A stretch of DNA of 64,000 bases, taken from contig NZ_CP007220.1 in the NCBI RefSeq assembly GCF_001632805.1, positions 496,001 through 560,000 on the forward strand, read 5' to 3'. The stretch is from Mycobacteroides chelonae CCUG 47445 (lineage in GTDB: Bacteria; Actinomycetota; Actinomycetes; Mycobacteriales; Mycobacteriaceae). Positions 17,391 through 28,848 of the stretch are shown here, in pieces (position 1 is the stretch's first letter; the number at the start of each line of letters is the position of its first letter). The position numbers were made by a program, and so were the translations under genes. The notes under the pieces were generated by a model, which was not told the DNA's origin, made no database searches, and was given only the letters and a program-made list of their open reading frames with translations.

Positions 17391-18919
17391 GCCGCGACAC
17401 TGGTCGCAGGCGGCCGAAGCACGCACTACCCAAATCAAATAACCGCTGGTCAATTAGTAAAACTGCGGCAGGCCGAGCAGTCTTCGCTCTGCTGGCCTGC
17501 GCCAGCCTGGTGGTAACCGGCGCCGGTTGGCAGGTGTTTTATAAGGCGTTCAGTCATGTCCCCACCTCAGGTGCGGAGGCCGAAGGCGGCAAGTCCAGCG
17601 ACGGCTCGATGAACATGCTGCTCATCGGTCTGGACTCGCGGAAAGATCAGGACGGAAACGACCTGCCGAAGGCGGTCCTGAGCCAGCTGCACGCCGGTGA
17701 TTCGGATGCCGGCGGTTACAACACCAACACCTTGATCCTCGTTCACGTCGGCGCGGACAACAAGGTCACCGCGTTCTCGATCCCCCGCGACGATTGGGTC
17801 CCGGCCGAGGGCATACCCGGATACAAGCACATCAAGATCAAAGAAGCCTATGGCCTGACCAAGGCCAATGAGGCGGACAAGCTCGTCAACGAGGGCATCA
17901 CCGATCAGGCGACGCTGGAGCAGCAGAGTCGTGAGGCCGGCAGGCGCGCCACCCTCAATGCCGTCCACCGGCTTACCGGTCAGCCCATCGACTACTTCGC
18001 CGAGGTCAACCTGGTCGGCTTCTACGACTTAGCCTCCGAGCTGGGCGGAGTCACTGTCTGCCTGAACAATGCCGTCTACGACAGCTATTCGGGTGCGAAC
18101 TTCCAGGCCGGAGAACAAACCCTCAACGCCTCACAGGCCCTGGCGTTCGTGCGTCAACGCCATGGCCTGGAGAACGGTGACCTAGACCGAACCCATCGCC
18201 AGCAGGCCTTCCTGATCTCGGTGATGCAGCAGTTGCGCAATGCCGGCATCCTCACCGACATCACCAAACTGAACGGTCTGATGAACGTCGTCCACAAGGA
18301 CGTTGTGCTGTCAAAGGGCTGGACCGAGAAGCAATTCCAGCGCATAGGACAAATCGCGGACGGCAACGTGAACTTCCAGACGCTGCCGGTGGTGCGGTAC
18401 GACACCATCAACGGTGCCGACGTGAACATCGTCGACCCGGTGGCGATCCGGGCCAAGGTGGCCGCCGCCTTCAAGGGGGAGGATGCGGGGCCCGCGTCCG
18501 CTCCCGCGACGCCCACGAGCACTGTCGATGTCGTGAACGCCACCTCGACGTCCGGTCTGGCATCAACGATTTCGTCGGCACTGGTGAGCCGCGGTTACAC
18601 CAAGGGTGACGTACGGGATCCCGAAAGCGGCGAATCGACCAGTACCACCATCGATTACGGTACAGGCGCCGATGCCGATGCCAAGACGATGTCCACAATG
18701 TTGGGTATCGATGCGAAGCCCAGCGCTGATCCCGCATTGGCGCCCGGACGAATTCGGGTCATGCTCGGAGACGGATACTCTGCGCCATCCGATGTCTTGA
18801 GTGCCGAAGACAGCGGCACCGCGAGCTCGATGGCCGGCTCGTTGAGTTCGGAGGACTACGCACCACCGGACTCTGGCAAGCCTGTTGTCGGTAGCAGTGG
18901 CATTCCCTGCGTGAACTAG
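17387..18919 (+). CDS. LCP (LytR-CpsA-Psr) family cell-wall ligase with LytR_C domain
   Basis: LCP enzymes attach arabinogalactan to peptidoglycan in mycobacteria. The 510-residue product has a cytoplasmic basic tail, one membrane helix (FALLACASLVVTGAGWQVFY) and an LCP domain with FSIPRDDW, and FVRQRHGLENGDLDRTHRQQ. These contain the Arg/Asp residues that bind pyrophosphate and magnesium. A C-terminal LytR_C domain (~370-460) and a Ser/Pro-rich tail follow. Length and domains are like M. tuberculosis CpsA, but it lies at another locus. ATG 17387 overlaps a leader ORF; GTG 17354 is a less likely start. Confidence 0.9.
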   Translation: MSRDTGRRRPKHALPKSNNRWSISKTAAGRAVFALLACASLVVTGAGWQVFYKAFSHVPTSGAEAEGGKSSDGSMNMLLIGLDSRKDQDGNDLPKAVLSQLHAGDSDAGGYNTNTLILVHVGADNKVTAFSIPRDDWVPAEGIPGYKHIKIKEAYGLTKANEADKLVNEGITDQATLEQQSREAGRRATLNAVHRLTGQPIDYFAEVNLVGFYDLASELGGVTVCLNNAVYDSYSGANFQAGEQTLNASQALAFVRQRHGLENGDLDRTHRQQAFLISVMQQLRNAGILTDITKLNGLMNVVHKDVVLSKGWTEKQFQRIGQIADGNVNFQTLPVVRYDTINGADVNIVDPVAIRAKVAAAFKGEDAGPASAPATPTSTVDVVNATSTSGLASTISSALVSRGYTKGDVRDPESGESTSTTIDYGTGADADAKTMSTMLGIDAKPSADPALAPGRIRVMLGDGYSAPSDVLSAEDSGTASSMAGSLSSEDYAPPDSGKPVVGSSGIPCVN

Positions 18920-19042
18920 CGCTCGGTGTGCCAGAACGGCTCCGCCGAAGCACCCTCAATTAGCACTGTGAAGTCTGTGTAGCTCGCCGACACGCCGAGC
19001 GAGGTCGGCCATCCTATAGTGACCTGCGCTTACCGTTGAATC

Positions 19043-19789
19043 GTGATTGACATGCACCCCTCAGGCCCGCTGCCTTCGGAGATCTATTGGCGGCGCCGCG
19101 CCCTCGCGATCGGTGTGGCGGTGGTGGTTGTCGCCATCGTCGCCGCGGTGATCTTTGCGCTGGTCGGTGGCAGTGCAGGAGCCGACACCAAGGCCGCGGA
19201 TCAGCCTGCTGAAGCGGCGGCGCCCGCCGGTAAGCCGGTCATCCTGCCGCCCAACGAGATCCAGAAGCCGACCGATAAGCCCGTGGATGCGCCGGTCCAC
19301 GACGGACCGCCCATCGCCAAGCCCGAATTGGTGCCGCCGGTGGCGTTGAACGCCGGCGATGATTGCCCCGACGCGACGCTCGCGGTGAAGGCCTCCACCG
19401 ATAAACCCAGCTATCTGGCCGGCGAGCAGCCCAAGTTCACCATGGTGGTCACCAATATCGGCCTGGTGCAGTGCAAACGAGACGTCGGTGCCGCTGTGCT
19501 AGCCGCTTCGGTGTTCAGTGTCGACAACAAGCGGATCTGGGCGAACCTGGATTGCGCCCCGTCGCAGGAGAACTCCATCAAGACCTTCAACCCCGGCGAA
19601 CAGGTGACCACCGAGGTCACCTGGACCGGAATGGGTTCCGCGCCCAACTGCCCGCTGCCTCGCCCGGCCATCGGCCCGGGAACCTACTCGCTAGTGGTTC
19701 AGCTCGGAGATCTGCGCAGCGCGCCAGTGCCTTTCATCATCGGTGAGAAGCCTGCCGACGCACCGCCGCCGGCAGCACCACCGGCCTAA
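19043..19789 (+). CDS. Membrane-anchored extracellular protein, Rv3587c-like
   Basis: A 248-residue single-pass protein: short basic N-terminus (IYWRRRA), helix [20 protein letters not shown], a Pro/Ala/Lys-rich linker (~55-105), then a beta-rich domain with four cysteines ([28 protein letters not shown]). The tail is PPPAAPPA. It is syntenic with M. tuberculosis Rv3587c, between canB and disA. Function unknown; the fold suggests an exported Ig-like domain. GTG 19043 or ATG 19052 could start it. The 3' end overlaps that of disA by four bases. Confidence 0.85.
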   Translation: MIDMHPSGPLPSEIYWRRRALAIGVAVVVVAIVAAVIFALVGGSAGADTKAADQPAEAAAPAGKPVILPPNEIQKPTDKPVDAPVHDGPPIAKPELVPPVALNAGDDCPDATLAVKASTDKPSYLAGEQPKFTMVVTNIGLVQCKRDVGAAVLAASVFSVDNKRIWANLDCAPSQENSIKTFNPGEQVTTEVTWTGMGSAPNCPLPRPAIGPGTYSLVVQLGDLRSAPVPFIIGEKPADAPPPAAPPA

Positions 19790-20871
19790 CCGGTCTGTTC
19801 GGTAAGAGTCGATTCGGCCAGACGGGACAGTCCTTCACGGATGTGCCGGGCCCACATGGCCCCGATTCCCTCCACCGACTGCAGATCTGTCGCGCTGGCG
19901 GCCAGGAGCCCCTGTAGCGACCCGAAGGCCCTGACCAGCCTGTCGATATGTGCGAACTGCAGGCGGGGGATGTGCGTCATGGCCCGGTAACCGCGGGAAC
20001 TCATCGCGGTGTCCTGGGCTTCGACGGTCGATGGGTACCCGAATGTGCGTGAGAGCACCGTCAGGTCCAACAGATCGGTATCCGAGAGCGCGTCCAGATC
20101 TTCCAGTGTCGACGCGATCTGCGCCTGTGTCGGTGGCTCGGGATTGGCGTGATAGTCCCGCACCAGTAGTTCGCGTTCGGTGTCGTTATCGCCGACGAGC
20201 TCGCCGATCTGCAGCTTGAGCTGTCGTCCATCAGTGCCGAGCTCGATGACATCGAGTTCGATGTCCTGGCTGATCCGGCGCACCAGTTCCAGCCGCTGCG
20301 CCACGGTCATGACGTCGCGCAGGGTCACGAAGTCCTCGATCTCTGCGGTGGACAACGACGAGGTCACCTCGTCCAGTCGTGTCTTGTAGCGCTCGAGGGT
20401 GGATACCGCCTGGTTGACCCGGGACATGACGGTCGCCGAATCCATCACCACGTGCCGGATGCCTGCGGTGTACACGCTCACGATGTTCATTGAATGGCTC
20501 ACCGACACAACGGGGTAATCCGTCTGGATGGCTGTTCGCTCCGCAGAGCGGTGCCGGGTACCGGATTCTTCGGTCGGGATGGACGGGTCGGGGACCAGTT
20601 GCACATTGGCGCGAACGATGCGCGATCCGTCCGTGGACAGCACCACGGCACCGTCCATCTTGGACAGCTCGCGAAGTCGGGTTGGGGCGAAAGCGACATC
20701 GAGTGAGAAACCGCCGTCGCAGATGCTCTCGACCTTGTCGTCGTAGCCCAGGACAATCAGCGCCCCGGTGCGACCACGAAGAATGCGTTCCAGTCCATCG
20801 CGCAGGGGTGTGCCCGGCGCCAACCGGGCCAGGGTCTCCCGCATTCGTCCGTTGGCTTCCGCGTTGTCCAT
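19786..20871 (-). CDS. disA: DNA-integrity scanning diadenylate cyclase
   Basis: DisA makes cyclic di-AMP from two ATP and scans DNA for damage. The 361-residue protein has the DAC domain with DGA at 73-75 and RHR at 106-108, a helical spine, and a C-terminal HhH domain ([23 protein letters not shown] region). Length matches M. tuberculosis DisA (356-360). In many bacteria disA lies in an operon with radA; here a plus-strand thioesterase separates them, though both are on the minus strand. Confidence 0.97.
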   Translation of the reverse strand: MDNAEANGRMRETLARLAPGTPLRDGLERILRGRTGALIVLGYDDKVESICDGGFSLDVAFAPTRLRELSKMDGAVVLSTDGSRIVRANVQLVPDPSIPTEESGTRHRSAERTAIQTDYPVVSVSHSMNIVSVYTAGIRHVVMDSATVMSRVNQAVSTLERYKTRLDEVTSSLSTAEIEDFVTLRDVMTVAQRLELVRRISQDIELDVIELGTDGRQLKLQIGELVGDNDTERELLVRDYHANPEPPTQAQIASTLEDLDALSDTDLLDLTVLSRTFGYPSTVEAQDTAMSSRGYRAMTHIPRLQFAHIDRLVRAFGSLQGLLAASATDLQSVEGIGAMWARHIREGLSRLAESTLTEQTG

Positions 20872-20921
20872 CGCGCCCCTCCCTCTCCAGGCTCGGTTCG
20901 CCGCAGTTAGATTACGTGGTC

Positions 20922-21437
20922 ATGTCGACGTGGACGTTGCCCGAGGGGCTAGAGCCGGTTAGCCGCGGCCCGGAAGCCCCCTCTGCGGGAGCAGCACTGA
21001 ACCCGGGCTGGCCCCGGCGGTTTAGTTACCCGGGGTCCGAGGAGGACCTGTGGGGCACGCGGTTCTTCGCCGCTGACGGCGCCGGTGTCACCGGCCAGTT
21101 CGAGGTTCTCCCCGAGCTCGAGGGTGGACCCGGCGTTATCCACGGCGGCGTGATGGCGGCGATCTTTGATGAGTTGCAGGGCGTGCTGGGCATCGTGACG
21201 CAGTTGATCGCTGTCACAGCGCATTTGGAGATCGACTACCGTAGGCCCATTCCGGTTGGGGCAACGGTAGACCTGGCCGCCGCGGTAGAGGGCAGGGCCG
21301 GACGCAAGTTGTACACGACGGCCAGTGCGCGAATCGACGGTGAGCTGGTGGCTAGTTCACAGGGGATCTTCGTGATCATCGACCCGGATGCGCACTACGG
21401 TGAAGGGGCCTCGCGGACGCTCGGCATCAGTCCGTAA
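20922..21437 (+). CDS. PaaI-type hotdog-fold thioesterase
   Basis: A 171-residue hotdog protein with the family helix [13 protein letters not shown] and strands [13 protein letters not shown]. It probably hydrolyses acyl-CoA thioesters in the cytosol. ATG 20922 ([13 protein letters not shown]) is chosen over a long upstream extension that only mirrors disA. The gene sits between radA and disA on the opposite strand; its 3' end overlaps that of radA by 11 bases. The substrate is not predictable. Confidence 0.85.
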   Translation: MSTWTLPEGLEPVSRGPEAPSAGAALNPGWPRRFSYPGSEEDLWGTRFFAADGAGVTGQFEVLPELEGGPGVIHGGVMAAIFDELQGVLGIVTQLIAVTAHLEIDYRRPIPVGATVDLAAAVEGRAGRKLYTTASARIDGELVASSQGIFVIIDPDAHYGEGASRTLGISP

Positions 21438-22848
21438 ATTGTTGCGCCAGACGTAGGCTCGGGCGCTTTTCTGGCTCGATCCGGCGTGCCTCGGAGAGCA
21501 CTTCAAGGGCCCTGCCGACGGTGGGGCAGCGCAGCAGGTGCATACCGGCCGGATGCAGGTCGTCCCCCTCGGGCGGAATGACCGCATGGGTGTAGCCGAG
21601 CCGCGCGGCCTCGGCGATGCGCTTACCCACGGCGGCGGTGCGCCGGATATCGCCCGCCAGTCCCACCTCGCCGATGAACACCATGTTGGCCGGCAGTGCG
21701 ATGTCGGTGTACGCCGAGGCCACCGCCATCAGGATGGCCAAATCCGACGACGGGTCGGTCATGCGCATGCCGCCCACCGTTGCCATGTAAATATCGTTAT
21801 TGCCCAATGGAATTCGTCCATGGCGTTCCAGTACGGCGGTGACCATCGCCGAACGTGCATGATCGAGTCCGCTCACCGCGCGCCGCGGTGACGGGTTGGT
21901 GGAAGTGGTGACGAGAGACTGCACCTCGCCGAGCAGGGGGCGCTTACCGTCGAGGGTGACCGTCACCGCCGTTCCGGGAGCGGCCTTCTCGCGGTGTTCC
22001 AAGAACAAACCGGAAGGATCGGATACACACTCGATCCCTCTGTCGCGCAACTGAAAACATCCAACCTCGTCGGCGGCACCAAATCGGTTCTTGACTCCAC
22101 GGACCATGCGCAACGCCGTGTGCTTGTCGCCCTCGAAGTGCAACACCACGTCGACCAGGTGTTCCAGGGACCGCGGCCCGGCGATCGCGCCGTCCTTGGT
22201 GACATGGCCGACCAGCACCATCGCCACGCCCGAAGACTTCGCCGCCATGGTCAACGCCGTGGTCACCGCACGCACCTGGGTGACACCACCGGTCACGCCG
22301 TCGGCATCGGTTGTGGACATGGTCTGCACCGAATCGATAATCGCCAGTGTGGGTTTGACCGCCTCGATATGCCCCAGCACGCTGTGTAGATCGGATTCGG
22401 AGGCCAGATACACCTCGTCGTGCGCACATCCGGTGCGTTCGGCCCGAAGCCGAACCTGGGCCGCCGACTCCTCGCCGCTGATGTAGAGCGCACGTCCGCC
22501 AGAGGCCGCCCACTGATGGACAACCTTCAGCAGCAGTGTCGATTTGCCGACGCCCGGCTCACCGGCGAGGAGATTCACCGAGCCCGGGATGACGCCGCCA
22601 CCCAGCACTCTGTCGAGCTCGGAGACGCCCGTGGGCTGATGCTTGGTGGTGTCGGTGGGGATGCTGGTGATGGGCACCGCTGCGGAGGCCGGGGCGACCG
22701 CTCGCACCGCGCCGAGTCCGCCGATGGAGGACAGCACGGCGGTTTCACTCACGCTGCCCCAGGTGCCGCAATCGGGGCAGCGGCCCACCCATTTGGCGGT
22801 GGTGTGCTGGCATTCAGAACACCTGAACTGCGCGCGGGGTTTGGCCAC
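21427..22848 (-). CDS. radA: DNA repair protein RadA (Sms)
   Basis: RadA is a RecA-like branch-migration helicase for recombination repair. The 473-residue protein has the zinc finger C10/C13/C24/C27, Walker [10 protein letters not shown] at 96-104, the RadA-specific KNRFG near residue 255, and a C-terminal Lon-like domain with [10 protein letters not shown]. All hallmarks are intact. The start ATG 22848 is preceded by about 300 bases of non-coding DNA. Confidence 0.97.
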   Translation of the reverse strand: MAKPRAQFRCSECQHTTAKWVGRCPDCGTWGSVSETAVLSSIGGLGAVRAVAPASAAVPITSIPTDTTKHQPTGVSELDRVLGGGVIPGSVNLLAGEPGVGKSTLLLKVVHQWAASGGRALYISGEESAAQVRLRAERTGCAHDEVYLASESDLHSVLGHIEAVKPTLAIIDSVQTMSTTDADGVTGGVTQVRAVTTALTMAAKSSGVAMVLVGHVTKDGAIAGPRSLEHLVDVVLHFEGDKHTALRMVRGVKNRFGAADEVGCFQLRDRGIECVSDPSGLFLEHREKAAPGTAVTVTLDGKRPLLGEVQSLVTTSTNPSPRRAVSGLDHARSAMVTAVLERHGRIPLGNNDIYMATVGGMRMTDPSSDLAILMAVASAYTDIALPANMVFIGEVGLAGDIRRTAAVGKRIAEAARLGYTHAVIPPEGDDLHPAGMHLLRCPTVGRALEVLSEARRIEPEKRPSLRLAQQFTD

Positions 22849-23152
22849 ACCGCGACGTTAGCCGTCGGGTGTGACAAATCCGGGGATGCGGGCCGGGGCG
22901 AGTGATTTCCCGGGTGCGCTTCCTGTTGCCACGGCGTATTCACACACAAATGTGCACTTGTTTCAAGGGGATTACATGACTTGATCGCGGCAAACCATTG
23001 TCCGGAAAGTGCACTGATTACCCTGATCTATAGGTGCTGTGAACTGCGGTAATAGCTCAGTGTTAGGAGCGCCACGGCCGCATAGGTTGTGGCTTAAGGC
23101 GCCCTGCCGTACTGTATTCAGTGTACAAACGTTAACCGAAATGGAGTCGAGC
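22849..23152. other. Non-coding region between radA and the desaturase operon
   Basis: About 300 bases with promoters expected on both strands. A loose inverted repeat, GTACTGTATTCAGTGTAC, lies about 30-50 bases before the reductase start but matches only at its ends. No riboswitch, tRNA or ORF was found. Confidence 0.5.
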
Positions 23153-24268
23153 ATGTCTCTCAATGTTCAGACCTTGACCTCTTCTCGGCTTGCGCGTCGG
23201 ATACTGACCTCTTCGTTCGTCAAGGCCGCTACCACTCCGCATGGTGTGGACCGCTACTTCGAAATGATCGACCCGCTGTGGTCCACGACCGAGACCCGCG
23301 CAGAGGTGACTGACGTCGTCCGGAAGACCAAGGACAGCGTCACCTTGACCTTGCGACCCAATGCCAACTGGAAGGGCTTCCGGGCCGGACAGTTCGTCAA
23401 GCTCTCGGTTGAGATCGACGGCATCCGCCGCACCCGTTGCTACTCGCCGGCCAACTCGCAGTTCCGCCGTGACGGTCAGATCGAGCTCAGCATCAAAGTA
23501 GACCCGAACGGCCTTGTTTCGCCCTGGCTGCTGGCCAACGCCGAGCCCGGCTTGGTCGTACAGATCTCGGCCGCCCAGGGCGAATTCTGCCTGCCGCTGC
23601 CACATCCGCGAAGCATCCTGCTCATCAGCGGTGGTTCGGGAATCACACCGGTGATGTCGATGCTGCGCACACTCACCGATAAGGCGTACATCGGGAAGAT
23701 CACCTTCCTGCACTACGCGTTCACCAAGGACGACGTGATCTACCAGGCTGAAATCGATGAGATCAAGGCCAAGTACGAAGGCGTCAGGATCGTCCGCGCG
23801 TATACCGAAGCATCGGACGGAGACCTCGAGGGATACTTCTGCAAGGAGCACCTGCTCGCCGCTGACCGCCACTACGCAGAAGCCGAGACATACCTGTGCG
23901 GCCCGATGCCGCTCATGGACGCGGTCCGGGAGATCTTCGATGCCGAGGGTCTCGCGCACAAGCTCCACCTCGAGCAGTTCGCCGCGCCGATTCGGACCGT
24001 CAGCACCGACGATGCCGAAGGTGATCTCACCTTCTCCGACTCGAACCTGGCTGTCGCCAACAACGGCCAGACGATCCTCGAACAGGCCGAGGCCGCGGGC
24101 CTGACTCCTGAGTACGGCTGCCGCATCGGCATCTGCTTCACGTGTGTTCGTAAGAAGGACAGCGGAACGACGCAGAACGTTCTCAACGGCGACCTCTGCA
24201 GCGACGGTGACACCAACGTCAAGCTCTGCATCAACAAACCCGTTGGGGATGTCGTCATCGCCCTCTGA
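23153..24268 (+). CDS. Ferredoxin reductase, electron donor to the fatty-acyl desaturase
   Basis: A 371-residue flavoprotein that passes electrons from NADPH to the neighbouring desaturase, like M. tuberculosis Rv3230c with DesA3. An FAD-binding domain (RTRCYSPANSQ, GLVSPWLL) and an NAD(P)-binding domain (LLISGGSGITPVMSML) are followed by a plant-type 2Fe-2S domain with EYGCRIGICFTCV and LCSDG...LCINKP. ATG 23153 has GGAG six bases upstream. The desaturase follows after 45 bases, so the pair is an operon. Confidence 0.92.
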   Translation: MSLNVQTLTSSRLARRILTSSFVKAATTPHGVDRYFEMIDPLWSTTETRAEVTDVVRKTKDSVTLTLRPNANWKGFRAGQFVKLSVEIDGIRRTRCYSPANSQFRRDGQIELSIKVDPNGLVSPWLLANAEPGLVVQISAAQGEFCLPLPHPRSILLISGGSGITPVMSMLRTLTDKAYIGKITFLHYAFTKDDVIYQAEIDEIKAKYEGVRIVRAYTEASDGDLEGYFCKEHLLAADRHYAEAETYLCGPMPLMDAVREIFDAEGLAHKLHLEQFAAPIRTVSTDDAEGDLTFSDSNLAVANNGQTILEQAEAAGLTPEYGCRIGICFTCVRKKDSGTTQNVLNGDLCSDGDTNVKLCINKPVGDVVIAL

Positions 24269-24313
24269 TCAATGCCGAGCCAGCCCGCACCAGAGCCCCC
24301 GAAGGAGACACGA

Positions 24314-25534
24314 ATGACTACTTTCGCACCTGCTAACAAGCAGAAGAACCAGAAGAAGCCGACCACGTACGCACCCCCGGCCAGGCCTAACGACCTCAAG
24401 AAACTGCCTTCCGAGCAGATCGAAGAGTTCGGCAAGGAAATGGACGCCCTGCGTGCCCGCATCGTCGCCGACCTCGGCGAAAAGGATGCCAACTACATCC
24501 GCGACATCGTGAGCAAGCAGAAGAAGCTTGAAGTCGCCGGCCGCGCGCTGCTGTGGGCCGGCTGGTTCCCGCCGGCTTGGTTGGGAGGAGTCGTAGCGCT
24601 TTCCCTCTCCAAGATCATCGACAACATGGAGATCGGGCACAACGTCATGCATGGCCAGTACGACTGGATGCAGGACCCGGCTCTCACGTCGAAGAACTTC
24701 GACTGGGACAACACCATCCACGCCGACAGCTGGCTGTACACGCACAACTACGTGCACCACACCTTCACCAACATCGTCGGCAAAGACCACGACGCCGAGG
24801 GGTACGGCGTCATGCGCATGACCGAGGAGCAGCCGTGGCACCCGATCTGGCTGCTCAACCCCGTCTTCTGCGCCACCCTGCAGATCTTCTTCCAGTGGGG
24901 AACCGCGCTCCAGGAGCTCGAGTCGGAGAAGTTCTTCAAGGGTGAGAAGTCGTGGTCCGACATGAAGGAAGGGCTTGCCAGGTTCCGTGCGAAGGCCGGC
25001 AAGCAGGCGCTCAAGGACTACGTCATCTTCCCGCTGCTCTCGGGCCCGGGCGCGCCGTTTACCTTCCTCGGGAACATGGCGGCCAACCTGGTCCGCAACC
25101 TCTGGGCATCGTCGGTGATCTGGTGCGGTCACTTCCCCGAAGAGGTTCAGACGTTCTCGATCGAAGAGACCGAGGATGAGAGCCATGCCGCCTGGTACTA
25201 CCGCCAGATCCTCGGCTCGGCCAACTTCACCGGTTGGAAGGGCATCGACATCCTGTCGGGCAACCTGAGCTATCAGATCGAGCACCACCTGTTCCCCGAC
25301 CTCCCCGCATACCGCTATGCGGAGATTGCCGTGGAGGTCCGCGCGATATGCGAGAAATACGGCATCGCTTACCACGAGGCTTCGATGGCGAAGCAGCTGG
25401 GAAGTGTCTACAAGAAGGTGTTCAAGCTTTCGTTCCCGGACAACTTCTTCCAGAAGTCGCCGATTGCAACGGTTGCAGACATCATCGCCTTCCCTGTGCG
25501 GATGGTGAGGCGCCAGTTCCGGGCCGCTGCCTGA
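24314..25534 (+). CDS. desA3: Stearoyl-CoA delta-9 desaturase, DesA3 type
   Basis: A membrane di-iron desaturase that makes oleoyl-CoA. The 406-residue protein has the three histidine boxes HNVMHG, HNYVHHTF and QIEHHLFPD, plus hydrophobic segments such as ALLWAGWFPPAWLGGVVAL. ATG 24314 follows AAGGAGACACGA. It is encoded with its reductase as in M. tuberculosis Rv3230c-Rv3229c, but at a different chromosomal place. In M. tuberculosis DesA3 is a target of the thiourea isoxyl, which inhibits oleate synthesis. A hairpin lies directly after the stop. Confidence 0.93.
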   Translation: MTTFAPANKQKNQKKPTTYAPPARPNDLKKLPSEQIEEFGKEMDALRARIVADLGEKDANYIRDIVSKQKKLEVAGRALLWAGWFPPAWLGGVVALSLSKIIDNMEIGHNVMHGQYDWMQDPALTSKNFDWDNTIHADSWLYTHNYVHHTFTNIVGKDHDAEGYGVMRMTEEQPWHPIWLLNPVFCATLQIFFQWGTALQELESEKFFKGEKSWSDMKEGLARFRAKAGKQALKDYVIFPLLSGPGAPFTFLGNMAANLVRNLWASSVIWCGHFPEEVQTFSIEETEDESHAAWYYRQILGSANFTGWKGIDILSGNLSYQIEHHLFPDLPAYRYAEIAVEVRAICEKYGIAYHEASMAKQLGSVYKKVFKLSFPDNFFQKSPIATVADIIAFPVRMVRRQFRAAA

Positions 25535-25540
25535 GCATTG

Positions 25541-25573
25541 CCACAAGCCGGCCTTCCAACGGCTGGCTTGTGG
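25541..25573 (+). terminator. Stem-loop after the desaturase gene
   Basis: CCACAAGCCGGC (25541-25552) can pair with GCTGGCTTGTGG (25562-25573) with one G-U pair, loop of nine bases. It begins seven bases after the stop. A G-run rather than a T-run follows, which is common in mycobacterial terminators. Confidence 0.6.
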
Positions 25574-25623
25574 GGGCGGAGACGAAGTGCCAGTGCGGAA
25601 TTGAACCCTTCGGTGGGATGTGC

Positions 25624-25989
25624 TTAGTCAGGCGGCAGTGGGACGATGCGGTCCTGGCAATTCACGGTCTTCTCGCCGTCGTTGGACAGCACCGTCTGCC
25701 CATCCACCAGAATCCGGCAATAGATGTGGCCCGAACCCCAGATCGCCGTCACCTGCTTGACAGTGTCCTGGTACGGCCAGGCCACTGTCACCGACCACGG
25801 CAGCTTGACGCCGCTGACGGACTGAGGCGTTCCGTTGTAGCCGCCGTAGCTGATGGTGCCGGCCTCGGGCGCCTTGCCGGCTGCCCACACCAGGTAGGTC
25901 ACCTTGGGGGGCGCAGCCTGCGCGGTCCCGGGGAGGGCCAGGCCAACGACTGCGGTTGCCGCGGTTACCGCTGCCAGGGTTCGCTTCAC
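25624..25989 (-). CDS. Secreted MmpS-like protein
   Basis: A 121-residue protein with a Sec signal (MKRTLAAVTAATAVVGLALPGTAQA) and a small beta domain with VTYLVWAAG, ISYGGYNGTP, LPWSVTVAWP and YCRILVDGQ. These resemble the soluble domain of MmpS proteins, which partner MmpL transporters. No membrane anchor or mmpL gene is present, so it would be a free exported form. It is the second of two tandem paralogues on the minus strand. Function unknown; the family link is my reading of the pattern. Confidence 0.75.
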   Translation of the reverse strand: MKRTLAAVTAATAVVGLALPGTAQAAPPKVTYLVWAAGKAPEAGTISYGGYNGTPQSVSGVKLPWSVTVAWPYQDTVKQVTAIWGSGHIYCRILVDGQTVLSNDGEKTVNCQDRIVPLPPD

Positions 25990-26070
25990 GGTGTCCTCCC
26001 GGTTCAGGCTTTGGGCCGGAAGCTATCACGACGACCGCGGGCGATGGGCCGATTCGTCACACGGCGGGCG

Positions 26071-26526
26071 TCACTGATCGCGGCTGCATGGGTCGCCGGG
26101 CACCTTGCTCAAGATGCCCACGATGGAGCCTGAGTTTCCGCGCTGGCAATGCTCGCGGGGCACGCCGTCGGTGGCGTAGCTGCAGGTGGCCAGCTCCACG
26201 CGATCATCCTCGTCGACCACCTGCCCGTCGATGAGGATCTGGCAGAAGATGCGCGGACCGTCCCCGGTGTTGTACCCGGTGACATTAATCAGGGGGTGCT
26301 TGGTGTCATCGGTCCAGGTGATGTCCTTACCCCATGGCAACTGCGGATTCATCGCACCATGCCGGGAACCATCCGCTTCGTTGTAGCCAATAGTTGCCGC
26401 GACCAGCGGGCCGTACTCCGCCCAGACTCGGTAGGTCACCGTTTTGGGCGCTGCGTGTGCGGCAGGAGCGGTCAACGCCGCGCCCATCGTGGCCACCGCC
26501 GCCATGCAGGTGAAGAGCCGTTTCAT
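26071..26526 (-). CDS. Secreted MmpS-like protein, paralogue with C-terminal extension
   Basis: A 151-residue exported protein, signal MKRLFTCMAAVATMGAALTA to AHA. The domain order YRVWAEYGP, IGYNEADGS, LPWGKDITW, FCQILIDGQVV parallels its neighbour at 25624-25989. It then adds ~30 residues with two cysteines (YATDGVPREHCQRG, VPGDPCSRDQ). The two genes are 81 bases apart on one strand and clearly share ancestry. A strong terminator separates it from lpqE on the same strand, so it has its own promoter. Confidence 0.75.
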   Translation of the reverse strand: MKRLFTCMAAVATMGAALTAPAAHAAPKTVTYRVWAEYGPLVAATIGYNEADGSRHGAMNPQLPWGKDITWTDDTKHPLINVTGYNTGDGPRIFCQILIDGQVVDEDDRVELATCSYATDGVPREHCQRGNSGSIVGILSKVPGDPCSRDQ

Positions 26527-26543
26527 GGGCGCAAGCTAGCACG

Positions 26544-26590
26544 AAAAAAGCGAGGGCCCGAGACGGCAGATCGCCGTTCCGGGCCCTCGC
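26544..26590 (-). terminator. Intrinsic terminator after lpqE
   Basis: An 18-base stem: 26550-26567 (GCGAGGGCCCGAGACGGC) pairs with 26573-26590 across the five-base loop AGATC, with two imperfect positions. On the minus strand it is followed by six T residues (complement of 26544-26549). It begins 12 bases past the lpqE stop. This is a textbook rho-independent terminator, rare in this GC-rich genome. Confidence 0.92.
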
Positions 26591-26602
26591 TGTGCGACTG
26601 TG

Positions 26603-27322
26603 TTAGTGTCCGCCGCCCTCGTGGCCTTCCTCATTGGCGGTGTGCTGGCGAGGTGCACTCGGACCGGCGTCGATCGGCACCGCGACGGTGACCTCTCCGG
26701 CCTTCTCGAAGGTGAAGGTGAATCGGTACGTGAGGCCGTCGGCCAAATCCTTGGTCAGCTGTAGCTGAGCCTTGCCGTGCTTGATCGTCGGATCAGAGGC
26801 GGCCTGCGGCTTGGGCTCTGGTGCCTTGACCTCCGTCGTGGCGACTCCGGGCTCGGTGGAGACGGTGGCCCCATGCTCCCCGTTGCTGCCTTCTGCGCCG
26901 GCGGCCTCGGGCCCCTTGGCCTCGGATGCGGGCTCCTGGCCTTCGGCGGCCCCGACGAACAGGCGGCCGGTCGCCGGGATCTCGCTGTCGCCGCTCAAGG
27001 TCACCTTGCCGATGTCGTCCGGAGAGGAAACCGCGGTGAGCTTGTCGTTGACATCCGCTGATTCATTCGTGATGACCAGAACCAGCTCGGCCTTCTGCCC
27101 GGCACGCTGCTTCACCGGGTCCGAGGTGCCGACGAGGTGGATGTTGCGCAACGCCAGCTTGCCGAGGTTGGCACTGCCGCCGTTGATCGCCGACGACTGG
27201 TTCGCTGTCTGCGAGATCTGCCCCGAGCCGCAGCCGGTGAGGGCAGTCGCGAGAACTGCGGCGCCAAGAAGTGTCGTCACGCGAGCGGTGCTGCGCTGGG
27301 ACCGAGTGCGAAACACAGGCAT
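26603..27322 (-). CDS. lpqE: Lipoprotein LpqE
   Basis: A 239-residue lipoprotein with signal MPVFRTRSQRSTARVTTLLG and lipobox LTGC. A beta domain (NIHLVGTSDPVKQRAGQKAE, LVLVITNES) is interrupted by a Glu/Ala/Pro-rich loop (~125-175), then continues as YRFTFTFEKAGEVTVAVPI. The C-terminus is His-rich (QHTANEEGHEGGGH), which could bind metal. It matches M. tuberculosis lpqE (Rv3584) in place and layout. Some relatives are classed with copper chaperone PCuAC-like folds; that link is tentative. Confidence 0.88.
   Translation of the reverse strand: MPVFRTRSQRSTARVTTLLGAAVLATALTGCGSGQISQTANQSSAINGGSANLGKLALRNIHLVGTSDPVKQRAGQKAELVLVITNESADVNDKLTAVSSPDDIGKVTLSGDSEIPATGRLFVGAAEGQEPASEAKGPEAAGAEGSNGEHGATVSTEPGVATTEVKAPEPKPQAASDPTIKHGKAQLQLTKDLADGLTYRFTFTFEKAGEVTVAVPIDAGPSAPRQHTANEEGHEGGGH

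Positions 27323-28844
<1,522 letters not shown>

Positions 28845-28848
<4 letters not shown>

Noticed and set aside
20490..20921. N-terminal extension of the thioesterase ORF
   Set aside because: The extension is antisense to disA and lacks hotdog similarity; ATG 20922 begins the family-like sequence.
23108..23125. Loose palindrome GTACTGTATTCAGTGTAC before the reductase gene
   Set aside because: Only the outer four bases pair; not enough to call an operator for the desaturase regulator.
24269..25546. 425-residue minus-strand ORF opposite the desaturase
   Set aside because: Antisense shadow; Val/Leu/Arg-rich composition without domain features, over a gene with all histidine boxes.
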